64,000 nucleotides of DNA from G963663315 sp963665165 (lineage in GTDB: Bacteria > Pseudomonadota > Gammaproteobacteria > Arenicellales > Poriferihabitantaceae): contig OY761989.1 in assembly GCA_963665165.1 (NCBI GenBank), positions 2,170,001 through 2,234,000 of the forward strand, given 5' to 3'. Made by a program: the position numbers and the translations under genes. Position 1 is the stretch's first letter, and each line of letters begins with the position of its first letter. Of the stretch, positions 50,232 to 59,827 are shown piece after piece. Under the pieces are notes generated by a model, which had not been told where the DNA came from, did not search any database, and saw only the letters and a program-made list of their open reading frames with translations.

Positions 50232-52046
50232 TCAGTGGGAAGAACCCAGTATCGTCTTGCCCGCAGGCACACGGATTTCATCCACCATGGCCTGGGTTTC
50301 GGCGTCGGGTTCCTCGGTCATCAGCGAAACCACGATCATCGCGATCAGGCTCACCGGCATACCGATCATTCCGAATCGCAGATGGTCGATACCGACCCAC
50401 GGATCCATCCCGGCGAATCTGACCATGTACAGATACCAGGTTCCCGCGAGGAAACCGAATACCATACCGGCGATGGCGCCGGCCCGGTTGGCCCGTTTCC
50501 ACCAGATACCGAGAACGATCGGGAAGAACAGCCCGGAACAGGCGAAGTCGAACGCCCAGGCCACCGCCCCGAGAATACTGGTAAGTTTCAGACTCGCCAC
50601 AAAGGCGCCCGCGGCCCCGATCACCAGCAACAAGGCCCGCGCCACCAGAAGGCGTTTCCTGGTTTCCGCAGCCGGGTCGATGATCTTGTAGTACAGATCA
50701 TGGGACAGGGCGTTTGCAATCGCCAGCAGCAAGCCATCCGCGGTGGACATCGCAGCCGCCATACCACCCGCGGCAACGAGGCCGGAGATTACGTACGGTA
50801 GTCCGGCGATTTCCGGGGTGGCCAGCACGACAATGTCGCCGCGCATGAAGAACTCGTTGAGTTGCAGTATGCCATCTCCGTTCCCGTCGATAACCTGCAG
50901 GAAGCCAACGCTGCTCCACTTCTGCACCCATTCCAGCGCATTCACTTCGGTGATCGCCTTGCCGATGATTCCGGTTGCCAGCTCAGGGTTGAGCAACTGG
51001 AGCTTGGTAAACGTCGCCAGCGCCGGAGCGGTGAAATACAACAGGAAGATGAAGAACAGCGACCAGGCAACCGACTGTCTGGCCGAGCGGACGGACGGAG
51101 TCGTGAAGTAGCGCATCAATATATGCGGCAATGACGCCGTACCGGCCATCATGCACAGCACCAGGGTGACGAACTTCCAACCGTCGGCGGCGGCGACAAA
51201 AGGAACGCTCAATGCTTTCAGGCCGGCTTTCGCGCCAGCAACCGCGTCCAGGGTACCGAGGCCGTGCATCGCCTCGAGTTCGGTGATCTTCATCACCGCT
51301 TCCCCGTAAACCAGTTGCGGAACCACGCCGAAACCCTGTTTGTTGGACATCCAGAATACCGGCACCAGGTAAGCGATGATCAACACGATGTATTGCGCGA
51401 CCTGGGTCCAGGTTACCGCGCGCATGCCGCCGAGCATCGAACACAGCAGGATACCGAGCAGTCCGAACCAGACCCCCACCTCGAATGGAATCTGGAGGGC
51501 GCGGGAGGCGATGGTTCCGGTGGCGTTGATCTGTGCGGTCACATAAGTGAAAGACGCGACCACCAGCACCAGTACGGCGCAGAAACGGGCGAGATTACCG
51601 CCATAGCGCGTACCGATGAAATCCGGCACTGTGTAGCAGCCGAACTTGCGCAGGTACGGCGCCATCAATGCAGCGACCAGTATGTAACCGCCGGTCCAGC
51701 CGACCACGAACGCCAGATAGCCGTGCCCGCCGAAGTAGATACCCCCGGCCATGGCAACGAATGAAGCGCCCGACATCCAGTCTGCGGCAGTGGCCATACC
51801 ATTGAAGACGGTGGGCACCTGGCGACCGGCGACATAGTATGTGTCGACCTGCATGGTTCGGGACAACCAGCCGATAGCGGCGTAGATCAGGACGGTAAAG
51901 GCCACGAACAGGATACCGATGGTATCCGCGTCCATGCCCATTTGCTCGAACACGGCCATGATCAGGATGAATACCAGGAAACCCCCGGTATACATCCCGT
52001 AGATTTTGGGCAGGTTCTCAATAAAATTGCCTTTTAATCCTTTCAT
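50232..52046 (-). CDS. Sodium:solute symporter (SSS family, acetate/monocarboxylate type)
   Basis: A 604-aa inner-membrane transporter with about 13 hydrophobic helices. Family landmarks are YYVAGRQVPTVFNGMATAAD then WMSGASF (~65-90) and TASLPHILMRYFTTPSVR (~310). TM-helix glycines follow the ActP-like pattern. DUF4212-coupled SSS proteins import acetate, pyruvate or similar acids with Na+. A non-standard ~45-residue loop (VNALEWVQKWSSVGFLQVID then GNGDGILQLNEFFMRGD, ~385-420) contains a DGNGDGILQLNEF calcium-binding EF-hand-like motif. ATG 52046 has GGAGG upstream, overlapping the end of the small partner gene. Confidence 0.92.
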   Translation of the reverse strand: MKGLKGNFIENLPKIYGMYTGGFLVFILIMAVFEQMGMDADTIGILFVAFTVLIYAAIGWLSRTMQVDTYYVAGRQVPTVFNGMATAADWMSGASFVAMAGGIYFGGHGYLAFVVGWTGGYILVAALMAPYLRKFGCYTVPDFIGTRYGGNLARFCAVLVLVVASFTYVTAQINATGTIASRALQIPFEVGVWFGLLGILLCSMLGGMRAVTWTQVAQYIVLIIAYLVPVFWMSNKQGFGVVPQLVYGEAVMKITELEAMHGLGTLDAVAGAKAGLKALSVPFVAAADGWKFVTLVLCMMAGTASLPHILMRYFTTPSVRSARQSVAWSLFFIFLLYFTAPALATFTKLQLLNPELATGIIGKAITEVNALEWVQKWSSVGFLQVIDGNGDGILQLNEFFMRGDIVVLATPEIAGLPYVISGLVAAGGMAAAMSTADGLLLAIANALSHDLYYKIIDPAAETRKRLLVARALLLVIGAAGAFVASLKLTSILGAVAWAFDFACSGLFFPIVLGIWWKRANRAGAIAGMVFGFLAGTWYLYMVRFAGMDPWVGIDHLRFGMIGMPVSLIAMIVVSLMTEEPDAETQAMVDEIRVPAGKTILGSSH

Positions 52047-52047
52047 C

Positions 52048-52308
52048 TTACTCCTCCTCCGCGAAACCGGTTTCCGAGTCGATTTTATGCTGTGCCCAGG
52101 CAAACCAGAAGATCACTACCACGAAGATAACTTCCGAACCCTGTGCGGCCATGTAGAAACCCAGCGGGAAACCCATGAACGAAAACGCGTTCAAGGCGCC
52201 AGCAAACCAGTGTACGACGAAAGAAAAGACAACCCATAAAAACAGAGTGATGATCATCAGGCGCTTGGTGCGCGTCCAATGCTCCACTCTTTGGCTGGCA
52301 TCAGTCAT
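52048..52308 (-). CDS. DUF4212 small partner of sodium:solute symporter
   Basis: An 86-aa protein with two membrane helices (MIITLFLWVVFSFVVHWF and GSEVIFVVVIFWFAWAQH), the standard DUF4212 accessory subunit encoded immediately upstream of SSS symporters. ATG 52308 has GGAGG 4 bp upstream. Its stop TAA is one base from the symporter ATG, so the two are translationally coupled and probably form one transporter. Confidence 0.92.
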   Translation of the reverse strand: MTDASQRVEHWTRTKRLMIITLFLWVVFSFVVHWFAGALNAFSFMGFPLGFYMAAQGSEVIFVVVIFWFAWAQHKIDSETGFAEEE

Positions 52309-52504
52309 ATAACCTCCAGAAATGTAATTGAAATTATTGCACTCCATCAGGGCAACCGGGAATCTGCGCCGGATTGACTCGTGGAACCCACCGCGATACT
52401 AAATGAGACACAATAAAATGGCAATAGCCACGATTGACCATCATCGCGGATACCCGCCTGCGCGGGAAGAGCGGAAACGGGGCGGGAATGGGCGCCTGAC
52501 CATC

Positions 52505-52543
52505 CCCACAGGGACCGGTCACCGTGCCGGCCCGCGAATCGTC
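52505..52543 (+). repeat. Dispersed ~38-bp GC-rich repeat, copy C
   Basis: CAGGGACCGGTCACCGTGCC then GGCCCGCGAATCG, the copy closest to the apparent consensus. It lies at the 3' end of the truncated ATPase-type gene, and the hairpin-like CCCGCCTGCGCGGG at 52454-52467 is nearby. Confidence 0.5.
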
Positions 52544-53363
52544 ATGGCTCTGCCCTTCGGCGAAGAATGGTTTTCAGGTAATCCTCCGTTGATTCGAATA
52601 TCGGCTCAACGCCATTCCTGCTTTTCATCAGTGGTATTACTTTCGTACGCACCCCCATACCTCTCGCATCGACATATCCATAGTCTCTCAATACTTCCGC
52701 AATGAGTATATTCCGGGGCGACCTTTGGCCAGCCACCATCTTGTCTACGGTCATTGAGTTTTGCATGGCGCCGGGGCTGATTACTTCCAACCGGTCCAGA
52801 TAGCATGTAATCTCGACATCCACGAATCGTGTCCAGTCACGATGAGCGAGCGCATTGATGAATATTTCTCTCACGGCCTCCAACGGGTAGTGCCATTTCC
52901 TCTCCCGGCGCATAGTCTCGTTGATCCCTTCGCTCTCTTCTGAAATAAATGGTTTCAATACCTGCACGACACGCTCGACAATGCCATCCACAGCCAACCT
53001 GCGTTCACCGCCAGCATCTTTCGTCCAGAAACCGACCATCGGGAGATCAAGCGTTTCATCCAGCTTTGACCGATAATCTTTTTCGATGCCGTCAAATACC
53101 ATTACCCGGATACCTGCATGCCTGAGATACCTTCTTGGTTTGCGTCCGAACAAAAGCAACCCGGCGATGGTACATACGGGCGGAGTGACGGTGGCAACAT
53201 CCCCGGCAAGAAATCCCAATCCAAGGAGGCGGCGCACCCATTCTTCGCCAGATTCCGGAATATCCGGATCCAGGATAACGTTTTGCAAATAATCCCTGAT
53301 TCTTTCCATATCCAGGGATTCGACAGACGTGCCGGAAACCGGAAGCAATTCAGCATGGAGCAT
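52542..53363 (-). pseudogene. 5'-truncated AlbA_2/HATPase-type putative transcriptional regulator
   Basis: The 273-aa frame matches the part of COG2865-type proteins that follows the AlbA_2 (Schlafen-like) domain: GTSVESLDMERIRDYLQNVI, TIAGLLLFGRKPRRYL, then the HATPase_c_4-like YPLEAVREIFINALAHRDWT and GAMQNSMTVDKMVAGQRSPR. Complete members are ~450-560 aa with AlbA_2 in front; here the frame begins only 50 bp from the next gene, so the front is lost. A start at ATG 53363 is possible and the remaining protein could still be made, but it is best viewed as a truncated gene. Confidence 0.7.
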
Positions 53364-53412
53364 CCCTATAAACCCTGGCGGTTAAAAACCGTACTTTTCC
53401 CGCCGGCGCAGC

Positions 53413-54948
53413 TCAGACCGAATCCGGGAGCAGCTTCAGGTTCAGCATTCTCAGGGTCGCCTCGATACTGGCGAACACCTGGTTGGCATTGATGCCGCGG
53501 GTCCTGATTTTCCGGGTCCCATCCTGCCAGGTGATGAAACATTCGACCAGTGCGCTGGTCTTGCCGCCTTTCGGTATCCGCACCTGGTAATCGACCAGCT
53601 CGGGAAATTCGAACCCGGTTTCATCCAGGACTTTCTTCGCGGCCACGATAAAGGCGTCGAAACCGCCATTGCCCGTACCGGTGGATTTCAGCGTTTTGTC
53701 GAACAGGCGCACACTGATGCTGACCACGGAATCGAGCCCCAGCACGCTGGTAATCGAACAATTCAGCAACTCGATCACTTTCTCGTCCCGGGTCTCCAGG
53801 ACGTCGGCTATGATCAGGGGCAGGTCTTCCGGGGTAATGCTTTCCTTCGAATCGCCCAGTTCGACCACGCGCTCAAGCACCTTTTTCTGGTTTTCCGGAG
53901 AAAGGCTGATGCCCAGTGTTTCGAGGTTTTTCTGCAGGGACGCCTTGCCGCTCATCTTGCCCAGCGCATAAGAGCGTGTCCGGTTGAAGCGGTCCGGACT
54001 GAGACGGGTCTGGTACAGGTCCCCTTTCTGGTCGCCATCGGCATGGATACCGGCAGTCTGGGTAAACACGTCGGTACCGATGACCGGGGCATTCCCGGCC
54101 ACCATTTTCCCGGAGAAATTTTCGACCATCCGGCTGATATTATAGATTTCGTGCTCCTCGACCCGCAATCGCGCTCCCAGCTTGTCCTTCAGCACCAGGC
54201 AGACTTCCGCCAGGGAGGCGTTGCCGGCGCGTTCGCCCAGGCAGTTGACCGTACAATGGATCGAGGCCGCGCCCGCCCGCACAGCCGCCATGCAGTTCGC
54301 CGTTGCAAGACCGTAATCGTTGTGGGGATGAAAGTCGAACCGGCAATCGGGAAACCGGTCGATCATGTCGGAAAAGCTGTCATACACTTCACCCGGAGAC
54401 ATCACGCCGAGTGTATCGGGCAACATGAAATACCCGATCGGCAGGGATTGCAGCTGCTTCATCAAGTCGAAAACATACTGCGGGCTGTCGACATAACCGT
54501 TCGACCAGTCTTCGAGGTAGAGATTGACCGACAAACCCAGGTCGGAAGCGTATTCGACGGTCCGGCAGATACCGTCGAGATGTTCCGTCAAAGTCTTCCC
54601 CAACTGGTCCCGGCAATGCTTTTCACTACCCTTGGTGAGCAGGTTGACCACTTTTCCGCCGACCTCCAGAATCCAGTCGGCGCTGCGTTTGTGATCGACG
54701 AATCCGAGTACTTCGACCTGTTCCAGGTAACCTTTCCGGGCCGCCCATTGGTTGATGTTCCGCACCGCTTCGCGCTCGCCGGAGGAGATACCGGCGGAAG
54801 CGACTTCAATGCGGTCTACCCTGAGCGAGTCGAGCAGCGCGCGGGCAATGCTCTCTTTCTCGGAACGGGAGAACGAAACCCCCTGGGTCTGTTCTCCGTC
54901 GCGCAGGGTTACATCGACAATATGGACGGCGGGGCTGGATGTTTGCAT
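53413..54948 (-). CDS. 2-isopropylmalate / citramalate synthase family (LeuA-type acyltransferase)
   Basis: A 511-aa Claisen-type synthase. The HMGL-like barrel begins IVDVTLRDGEQTQGVSFS. The metal site is in FDFHPHNDYGLATANCMAAV (~205-224) and LGERAGNASL (~235). The LeuA regulatory domain occupies ~385-505 (VSISVRLFDKTLKSTGTGNG, TSALVECFITWQDGTRKIRT), where leucine or isoleucine would inhibit. It condenses acetyl-CoA with 2-oxoisovalerate or pyruvate. The DRIEVASAGISSGE motif differs from enteric LeuA and occurs in an alternative LeuA/CimA subgroup, so substrate is not assigned. ATG 54948 is used; a TTG at 54975 is the alternative. Confidence 0.87.
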   Translation of the reverse strand: MQTSSPAVHIVDVTLRDGEQTQGVSFSRSEKESIARALLDSLRVDRIEVASAGISSGEREAVRNINQWAARKGYLEQVEVLGFVDHKRSADWILEVGGKVVNLLTKGSEKHCRDQLGKTLTEHLDGICRTVEYASDLGLSVNLYLEDWSNGYVDSPQYVFDLMKQLQSLPIGYFMLPDTLGVMSPGEVYDSFSDMIDRFPDCRFDFHPHNDYGLATANCMAAVRAGAASIHCTVNCLGERAGNASLAEVCLVLKDKLGARLRVEEHEIYNISRMVENFSGKMVAGNAPVIGTDVFTQTAGIHADGDQKGDLYQTRLSPDRFNRTRSYALGKMSGKASLQKNLETLGISLSPENQKKVLERVVELGDSKESITPEDLPLIIADVLETRDEKVIELLNCSITSVLGLDSVVSISVRLFDKTLKSTGTGNGGFDAFIVAAKKVLDETGFEFPELVDYQVRIPKGGKTSALVECFITWQDGTRKIRTRGINANQVFASIEATLRMLNLKLLPDSV

Positions 54949-55035
54949 GGTTCGGGTAAATGAAATTTCGGACAAACCGGATATTATTCACCGTATCTGT
55001 TTATATGTCCATCCTTTATGGCCGCTGTTTACGAT

Positions 55036-55075
55036 GTCGGTTCGCGGGCAGGCACAGGGACCGGCTCCTGCGAGG
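55036..55075 (-). repeat. Dispersed ~38-bp GC-rich repeat, copy D
   Basis: The minus strand reads CCTCGCAGGAGCCGGTCCCT then GTGCCTGCCCGCGAACCGAC. It lies between glpD and the synthase gene. Confidence 0.5.
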
Positions 55076-55080
55076 ATGGT

Positions 55081-56697
55081 TCAGGTAATTTCCCCATTTC
55101 CGAAGCAGGCCTGGAATTTTGCCCTGGCCTGGTTGCCGAACAGGCGGTCGCATAGTTCCGGCATGCCTTGCATGGCCATGAGTTCCTCGTGCCTGTAAAG
55201 CAGCGCCAGCCTGGAGCGCCGCCGCAGGAGGTCGGACAGTGTCACGACCATTTCACGATCCCGCAAATGATCGATTTCGCACAGGCGCAGCCCGGTTCCG
55301 GCAATGGCCGGAGCCGACAGGGCCGGATTTGCCGTGACCGCATCCAGCATCGCTTCGGCTTCCCGCCCGTAACGCCTCCATAACCGTTCAGCCAGAGGTT
55401 CGCCGGTATCGGGAGCGCGGTCACCGGCGATGCCGACTTGCGCGGCCCGCGCCAGGAAAGCGGCCCGCGTCGCCGCATCCGGCTCACCATACCAGCGCGG
55501 CGGCCTGCGCGCCAGCGTCACCCCAAGCCTTGCAACCTGGCGGCATACCTCTTCCCCGATGTTGATGCAGTCCGTCAGCTTGCCGCCGAAGATGCTGATT
55601 TGCCGCCGGGAACGGTCTGTCTCCAGCACATGCCTGCGTGAGAGTTGCAGAAAATCCATGGCAACATCGGAGCCGCCGGGAACCACCAGGGGACGGACTC
55701 CGCATCGCTCCGCCAGGATGTCCGATCTCATCAGCGGCCGCGGCAGATTCAATCGGGCATTGATATTGGACAGGATAAAATCCCGGTCCTGGTCCGTGAC
55801 GGTGGTATCGGGCGTATCCACGCGGGTATCGGTTGTCCCGATACAGGTCCGGTTGGCCATGGGTATGGCGAAGAACAGCCGACCGTCATCGGCGAAAAAA
55901 GTCAATACCCTGCCGCTGTCCCCGATCCGGGGAACGATCAGGTGTACGCCTTTGGACAGGATATGCCGGTGGTTCGCCCGGATATCCGCGGCTGCGTTCA
56001 GCGTATCGACATAAGCTCCGGCGGCATTGATCAGCGCGTGGCAGCGGATCCCGAAATTCCGTCCGGAAACGCCGTCCTTCGCCATGACCCGCCATTCCTT
56101 TCCATCATCCCGCAATTCCACCGCTTCTACGTAATTGGCGGCCAGACAGCCATGATCCAGCGCGGAACGGATGAATCCGAAAACAAAGCGCGCGTCGTTG
56201 TCGAACAGGTAAGCGTCCGAATATTCCAGTCCTCCGACGCTGTGTTTCGTATCGATGACCGGCTCCACGGCCCCGATGGCGGCGGGACGCAAATAGCGGG
56301 GCGGGCGGGTATATCCCTGCCCGATCAACCAGTACAGCCAGGCTCCGGCCCACAAGGCCACGGGGTGGTGACGGAATCCGCGGGAAATCGTGGTCAGAAA
56401 ACGGATTTCCCGGACGGCGCTTGGGAATCGCCGCATCAGGTCATTGCGCGACTTGCACAGCTCCGCCACGAGGCCGAGTTCGTAACTCTCCATGTACTTC
56501 ACTCCGCCCCAGATCAGGTTGGATGAATGCTGGCTGGTAAATCCGGCGAAATCCCTGGCGTCGATCAAACCGGCCTTGACGCCCCGCGCCGCCAGGGACG
56601 CGGCGCACACGGCGCCATTGATGCCGCCGCCGACAATCAGGACGTCCAGAAAATTGCGGGGCAACGCATCCACATTTTGTTCACGCAGCGACACCAT
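55081..56697 (-). CDS. glpD: Glycerol-3-phosphate dehydrogenase GlpD
   Basis: A 538-aa membrane-associated FAD enzyme that oxidises glycerol 3-phosphate to dihydroxyacetone phosphate and passes electrons to quinone. The FAD motif DVLIVGGGINGAVCAASLAA is at ~17-36. FTSQHSSNLIWGGVKYME (~52-69) is the GlpD signature, with CIGTTDTRVDTPDT (~280) and FGGKLTDCINIGEEV (~355) in the core. It is the last gene of the glycerol operon, 30 bp after the DUF2160 gene, completing uptake (ABC), phosphorylation (GlpK) and oxidation. Confidence 0.95.
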   Translation of the reverse strand: MVSLREQNVDALPRNFLDVLIVGGGINGAVCAASLAARGVKAGLIDARDFAGFTSQHSSNLIWGGVKYMESYELGLVAELCKSRNDLMRRFPSAVREIRFLTTISRGFRHHPVALWAGAWLYWLIGQGYTRPPRYLRPAAIGAVEPVIDTKHSVGGLEYSDAYLFDNDARFVFGFIRSALDHGCLAANYVEAVELRDDGKEWRVMAKDGVSGRNFGIRCHALINAAGAYVDTLNAAADIRANHRHILSKGVHLIVPRIGDSGRVLTFFADDGRLFFAIPMANRTCIGTTDTRVDTPDTTVTDQDRDFILSNINARLNLPRPLMRSDILAERCGVRPLVVPGGSDVAMDFLQLSRRHVLETDRSRRQISIFGGKLTDCINIGEEVCRQVARLGVTLARRPPRWYGEPDAATRAAFLARAAQVGIAGDRAPDTGEPLAERLWRRYGREAEAMLDAVTANPALSAPAIAGTGLRLCEIDHLRDREMVVTLSDLLRRRSRLALLYRHEELMAMQGMPELCDRLFGNQARAKFQACFGNGEIT

Positions 56698-56727
56698 CCT
56701 GAAGCCGGATCAGTGACCGTCAGCCAA

Positions 56728-57021
56728 TCAGACCCATCGGAACACGAACAGGAACCAGGCCACGGAAATACCCAGGGGAATCCACAAGGGCGGGCCCGCC
56801 AGTCCCAGCCACAGCAAGTGAATGAATCCTGTCCCGAGCCATGAAATGAACAAGCGGTCGCCGCGCGTGGTGTCGATCCTGAATATTCCCCGCCGGGGGT
56901 TGCCGCCGGGGCTGAACGCCTCCCAGATCCCCATGGCGGCCACGGACAGCGCCAGCGCCAGGAAAAACAAGCCGGTGGGCCAGGTCCACGCCATCCAGGT
57001 CAAGTCGAATACGTCGTTCAT
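56728..57021 (-). CDS. DUF2160 small membrane protein of the glycerol transporter operon
   Basis: A 97-aa protein with about three hydrophobic segments (GLFFLALALSVAAMGIWE, FISWLGTGFIHLLWLGLA, IPLGISVAWFLFVFRW). DUF2160 proteins occur in glycerol GlpSTPQV-type operons between the permease and other genes and are presumed accessory components. ATG 57021; 34 bp after glpQ. Confidence 0.88.
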   Translation of the reverse strand: MNDVFDLTWMAWTWPTGLFFLALALSVAAMGIWEAFSPGGNPRRGIFRIDTTRGDRLFISWLGTGFIHLLWLGLAGPPLWIPLGISVAWFLFVFRWV

Positions 57022-57054
57022 TTCTTCATTCCCGTCTTCGTCCTGCCTTCACTC

Positions 57055-57861
57055 CTAGACCCGGCCCAGCGCGAAACCGCGGGCGATATAGTTGCGAACG
57101 AAATAAATCACGAATCCGCCCGGTACGATGGTCAGGGTTCCGGCGGCGGCCAGCAGGCCCAGTTCATAACCGGATGTACTGGCGGTCCGGGTCATGGTCG
57201 CCGCAATCGGTTTGGCTTCCACCGCGGTCAGGGTCTTGGCAAGCAGCAATTCCACCCATGAATACATGAAACAGAAAAACATCGCCACCCCGATGCCCGC
57301 CGCAATGGTCGGGATGAATATGCGAATGAAAAAGCGCCAGAAAGAATATCCGTCCAGCCAGGCGGTTTCGTCCAGCTCCTTGGGCACTGCGGACATGAAG
57401 CCTTCCAGTATCCAGACCGCGAGCGGGATATTGAACAGGCAGTGGGCCAGCGCCACGCCGACATGGGTATCGAACAGGTCAATGGCCGAGTAGAGCTGGT
57501 AGAACGGTAGCGCGAATACCGCCGGCGGCGCCATCCGGTTGGTCAGCAGCCAGAAAAACAGGTGCTTGTCCCCGAGGAACCGATAGCGGGAAAACGCGTA
57601 GGCCGCCGGCAGCGCCACCGTCACGGAGATCAGGGTATTCATCACGACATAGCTGATGGAGTTGAGATAACCCGTGTACCAGGTGGGATCGGTGAATATC
57701 TTGCGGTAGTTGTCGAGGGTGAATTCCCGGGGCCAGAGGGAGAAGACGCCCAGAATCTCATTGGTGGTCTTGAACGACATGCTGAGCAGCCAGTAGATCG
57801 GCAGCATCAGGAAAACGATGTAGATTGTCGTGACGAGGGCTTTGCTGTGACGGTTCCGCAT
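57055..57861 (-). CDS. glpQ: Glycerol ABC transporter permease GlpQ
   Basis: A 268-aa inner-membrane permease (carbohydrate ABC type, about six helices). The EAA-type cytoplasmic loop that contacts the ATPases reads PKELDETAWLDGYSFWRFFI then RIFIPTIAAGIG (~155-185). It starts 3 bp after glpP. Together with GlpP, two ATPases and GlpV it matches the glycerol transporter described in Rhizobium. Confidence 0.92.
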   Translation of the reverse strand: MRNRHSKALVTTIYIVFLMLPIYWLLSMSFKTTNEILGVFSLWPREFTLDNYRKIFTDPTWYTGYLNSISYVVMNTLISVTVALPAAYAFSRYRFLGDKHLFFWLLTNRMAPPAVFALPFYQLYSAIDLFDTHVGVALAHCLFNIPLAVWILEGFMSAVPKELDETAWLDGYSFWRFFIRIFIPTIAAGIGVAMFFCFMYSWVELLLAKTLTAVEAKPIAATMTRTASTSGYELGLLAAAGTLTIVPGGFVIYFVRNYIARGFALGRV

Positions 57862-57864
57862 GGA

Positions 57865-58728
57865 TCAACGCTCCTCGTTCCGCATCATCAGCGTGTAGAA
57901 CACCCAGCACACCACCAGCACGACCAGGAAATAGATCAGTGACATGGCCGCCGCCGGTCCGAGGTCGAATTGGCCGAGGGCGATCTTGACGAGGTCGATG
58001 GACAGGAATGTGGTGGTATTGCCGGGGCCGCCGCCGGTCAGTACGAACGGCTCGGTATAGATCATGAAACTGTCCATGAAACGCAGCAATATGGCGATGG
58101 TCAGGACTCGTTTCAGCTTGGGCAACTGGATGAAGCGGAAGACCGCCCAGCCACTGGCGCCGTCGATGCGCGCGGCCTGATAATAGGCATCGGGAATGGA
58201 ACACAATCCGGCATAGGCCAGCAGTACCACCAGAGAAGTCCAGTGCCAGACATCCATCACCACGGTCGTGACCCATGCGGATACCGGCTGCTGGGTGAAG
58301 TTGTAGTCGATGCCCAGACTGTTGATGGTCTTGCCCAACAGGCCAATGTCCGGCAGGGCGAAAATATTCCACATGGCTCCGACTACATTCCAGGGAATCA
58401 GAAGCGGCAGCGCCATGAGCACGAGACATACCGAAACCCAAATCCCCTTGCGGGGCATGCACAGGGCCACGGCGACACCCAGCGGGATCTCGATCAGCAG
58501 GATAGTGGACGTGAACGCCAGTTGCCGCATCAACGAGGCATGAAACCTTTCCGAGGTCAGTACTTCCTGGAACCATCCTACGCCGTGCCAGAAAAACAGG
58601 TTGTTGCCGAAGGTTTCCTGGACTGAATAATTGACCACGGTCATCAACGGGATCAGGGCGTTGAACGCCACCAGCGCCACGACCGGCAGCACCAGCCACC
58701 AGGCTGTCCGGTTACTGAACCGGTTCAT
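57865..58728 (-). CDS. glpP: Glycerol ABC transporter permease GlpP
   Basis: A 287-aa inner-membrane permease of the sugar-ABC type: about six helices and the EAA-like loop DAYYQAARIDGASGWAVFRF then IQLPKLKRVL (~178-205). Its ATG overlaps the glpT stop (ATGA) by 4 bp, indicating coupled translation. Partner of GlpQ. Confidence 0.92.
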   Translation of the reverse strand: MNRFSNRTAWWLVLPVVALVAFNALIPLMTVVNYSVQETFGNNLFFWHGVGWFQEVLTSERFHASLMRQLAFTSTILLIEIPLGVAVALCMPRKGIWVSVCLVLMALPLLIPWNVVGAMWNIFALPDIGLLGKTINSLGIDYNFTQQPVSAWVTTVVMDVWHWTSLVVLLAYAGLCSIPDAYYQAARIDGASGWAVFRFIQLPKLKRVLTIAILLRFMDSFMIYTEPFVLTGGGPGNTTTFLSIDLVKIALGQFDLGPAAAMSLIYFLVVLVVCWVFYTLMMRNEER

Positions 58729-59810
58729 GCCCGCGCCTCCGGGCGGTCCACCAGCCAGCCGTCGAGATAACAGTGCGTGTGCCCCGGATCGAACCGGATC
58801 GCAGGCTGCGCGGAAGGAATGCGGCCACCTTCGGGGACGATTATTTTCAGCCGTTCGTCAGCGGCCTGTACATCCGCGACCTGGTATCGGCCAAGATCAT
58901 CCACCTTGTTGATTCGAACCGGAATGCCAAGGTCATGCTCATCGAATTGCACAAATTCGGGGCGCACGCCCAATTCCAGCGTCCCGCCGTTCAGGGAGGC
59001 GTCCGGCCAGGGGCCGAAATCGTGGTCCAGACACCGCAACCGGCCCCCCTCGCAGGCGGCTGGCAGCAGGTTCATACCGGGAGAGCCGATGAAATGCCCC
59101 ACGAAAGTGTGCCGCGGCCGCTCGAACAGTTCTTCCGGGGTCCCGACCTGAACCACCTTGCCCTCAAACATCACAGCGACCCGGTCGGCGAAAGTCAACG
59201 CTTCGGTCTGGTCGTGGGTGACGTAGATCATGGTGACGCCGACCTCTTTGTGAAGCTGCTTCAGCTTGGAGCGCAATTGCCACTTCAGGTGCGGGTCAAT
59301 GACCGTCAGGGGCTCATCGAACATGATCGCATTGACATCCGGGCGCACCAGTCCGCGGCCCAGGGAAATTTTCTGCTTGCCGTCTGCGGTGAGGCCGGAT
59401 GCCCGCTTTTGCAAGGTATCGGACAGGTCCAGCATCGCCGCAATCTCTTGTACACGGGGCCGGATTTCCGATTCGGGAATGCCCCGGTTGCGCAGCGGAA
59501 ACGCCAGATTGTCGTATACCGTCATGGTGTCGTATACCACCGGGAACTGGAAAACCTGGGCAATGTGCCGCGCCGATGTACTCACGCCGGTCACCTCCTG
59601 GCCGTCGAACAGCACCTTGCCCTCGGTCGGACCGATCAGCCCGGAGATGATATTGAGCAATGTGGTCTTGCCGCATCCGGACGGCCCCAGCAGGGCATAC
59701 GCGTTGCCATCCTCCCAGACCTGGTTCAACTCCTCCAGCGCCCATACTTGCGCCTCCCCTCTCGGCGCCGGATAGCTGTGGCGGATGCCCTGGAGTTCGA
59801 TACGCGCCAT
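58725..59810 (-). CDS. glpT: Glycerol ABC transporter ATP-binding protein GlpT
   Basis: A 361-aa ABC ATPase. Walker A GPSGCGKTTLLNIIS is at ~43-57. Walker B is AIMFDEPLTVIDPH. The H-loop is YVTHDQTEAL, and a C-terminal TOBE-like domain runs ~240-350. The signature motif is degenerate: LTADGKQKISLGRGLV replaces LSGGQxQR, so this subunit probably pairs with the canonical GlpS in an asymmetric ATPase dimer. Start ATG 59810. Confidence 0.9.
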   Translation of the reverse strand: MARIELQGIRHSYPAPRGEAQVWALEELNQVWEDGNAYALLGPSGCGKTTLLNIISGLIGPTEGKVLFDGQEVTGVSTSARHIAQVFQFPVVYDTMTVYDNLAFPLRNRGIPESEIRPRVQEIAAMLDLSDTLQKRASGLTADGKQKISLGRGLVRPDVNAIMFDEPLTVIDPHLKWQLRSKLKQLHKEVGVTMIYVTHDQTEALTFADRVAVMFEGKVVQVGTPEELFERPRHTFVGHFIGSPGMNLLPAACEGGRLRCLDHDFGPWPDASLNGGTLELGVRPEFVQFDEHDLGIPVRINKVDDLGRYQVADVQAADERLKIIVPEGGRIPSAQPAIRFDPGHTHCYLDGWLVDRPEARA

Positions 59811-59827
59811 GTTCTTCGATACCGGGT

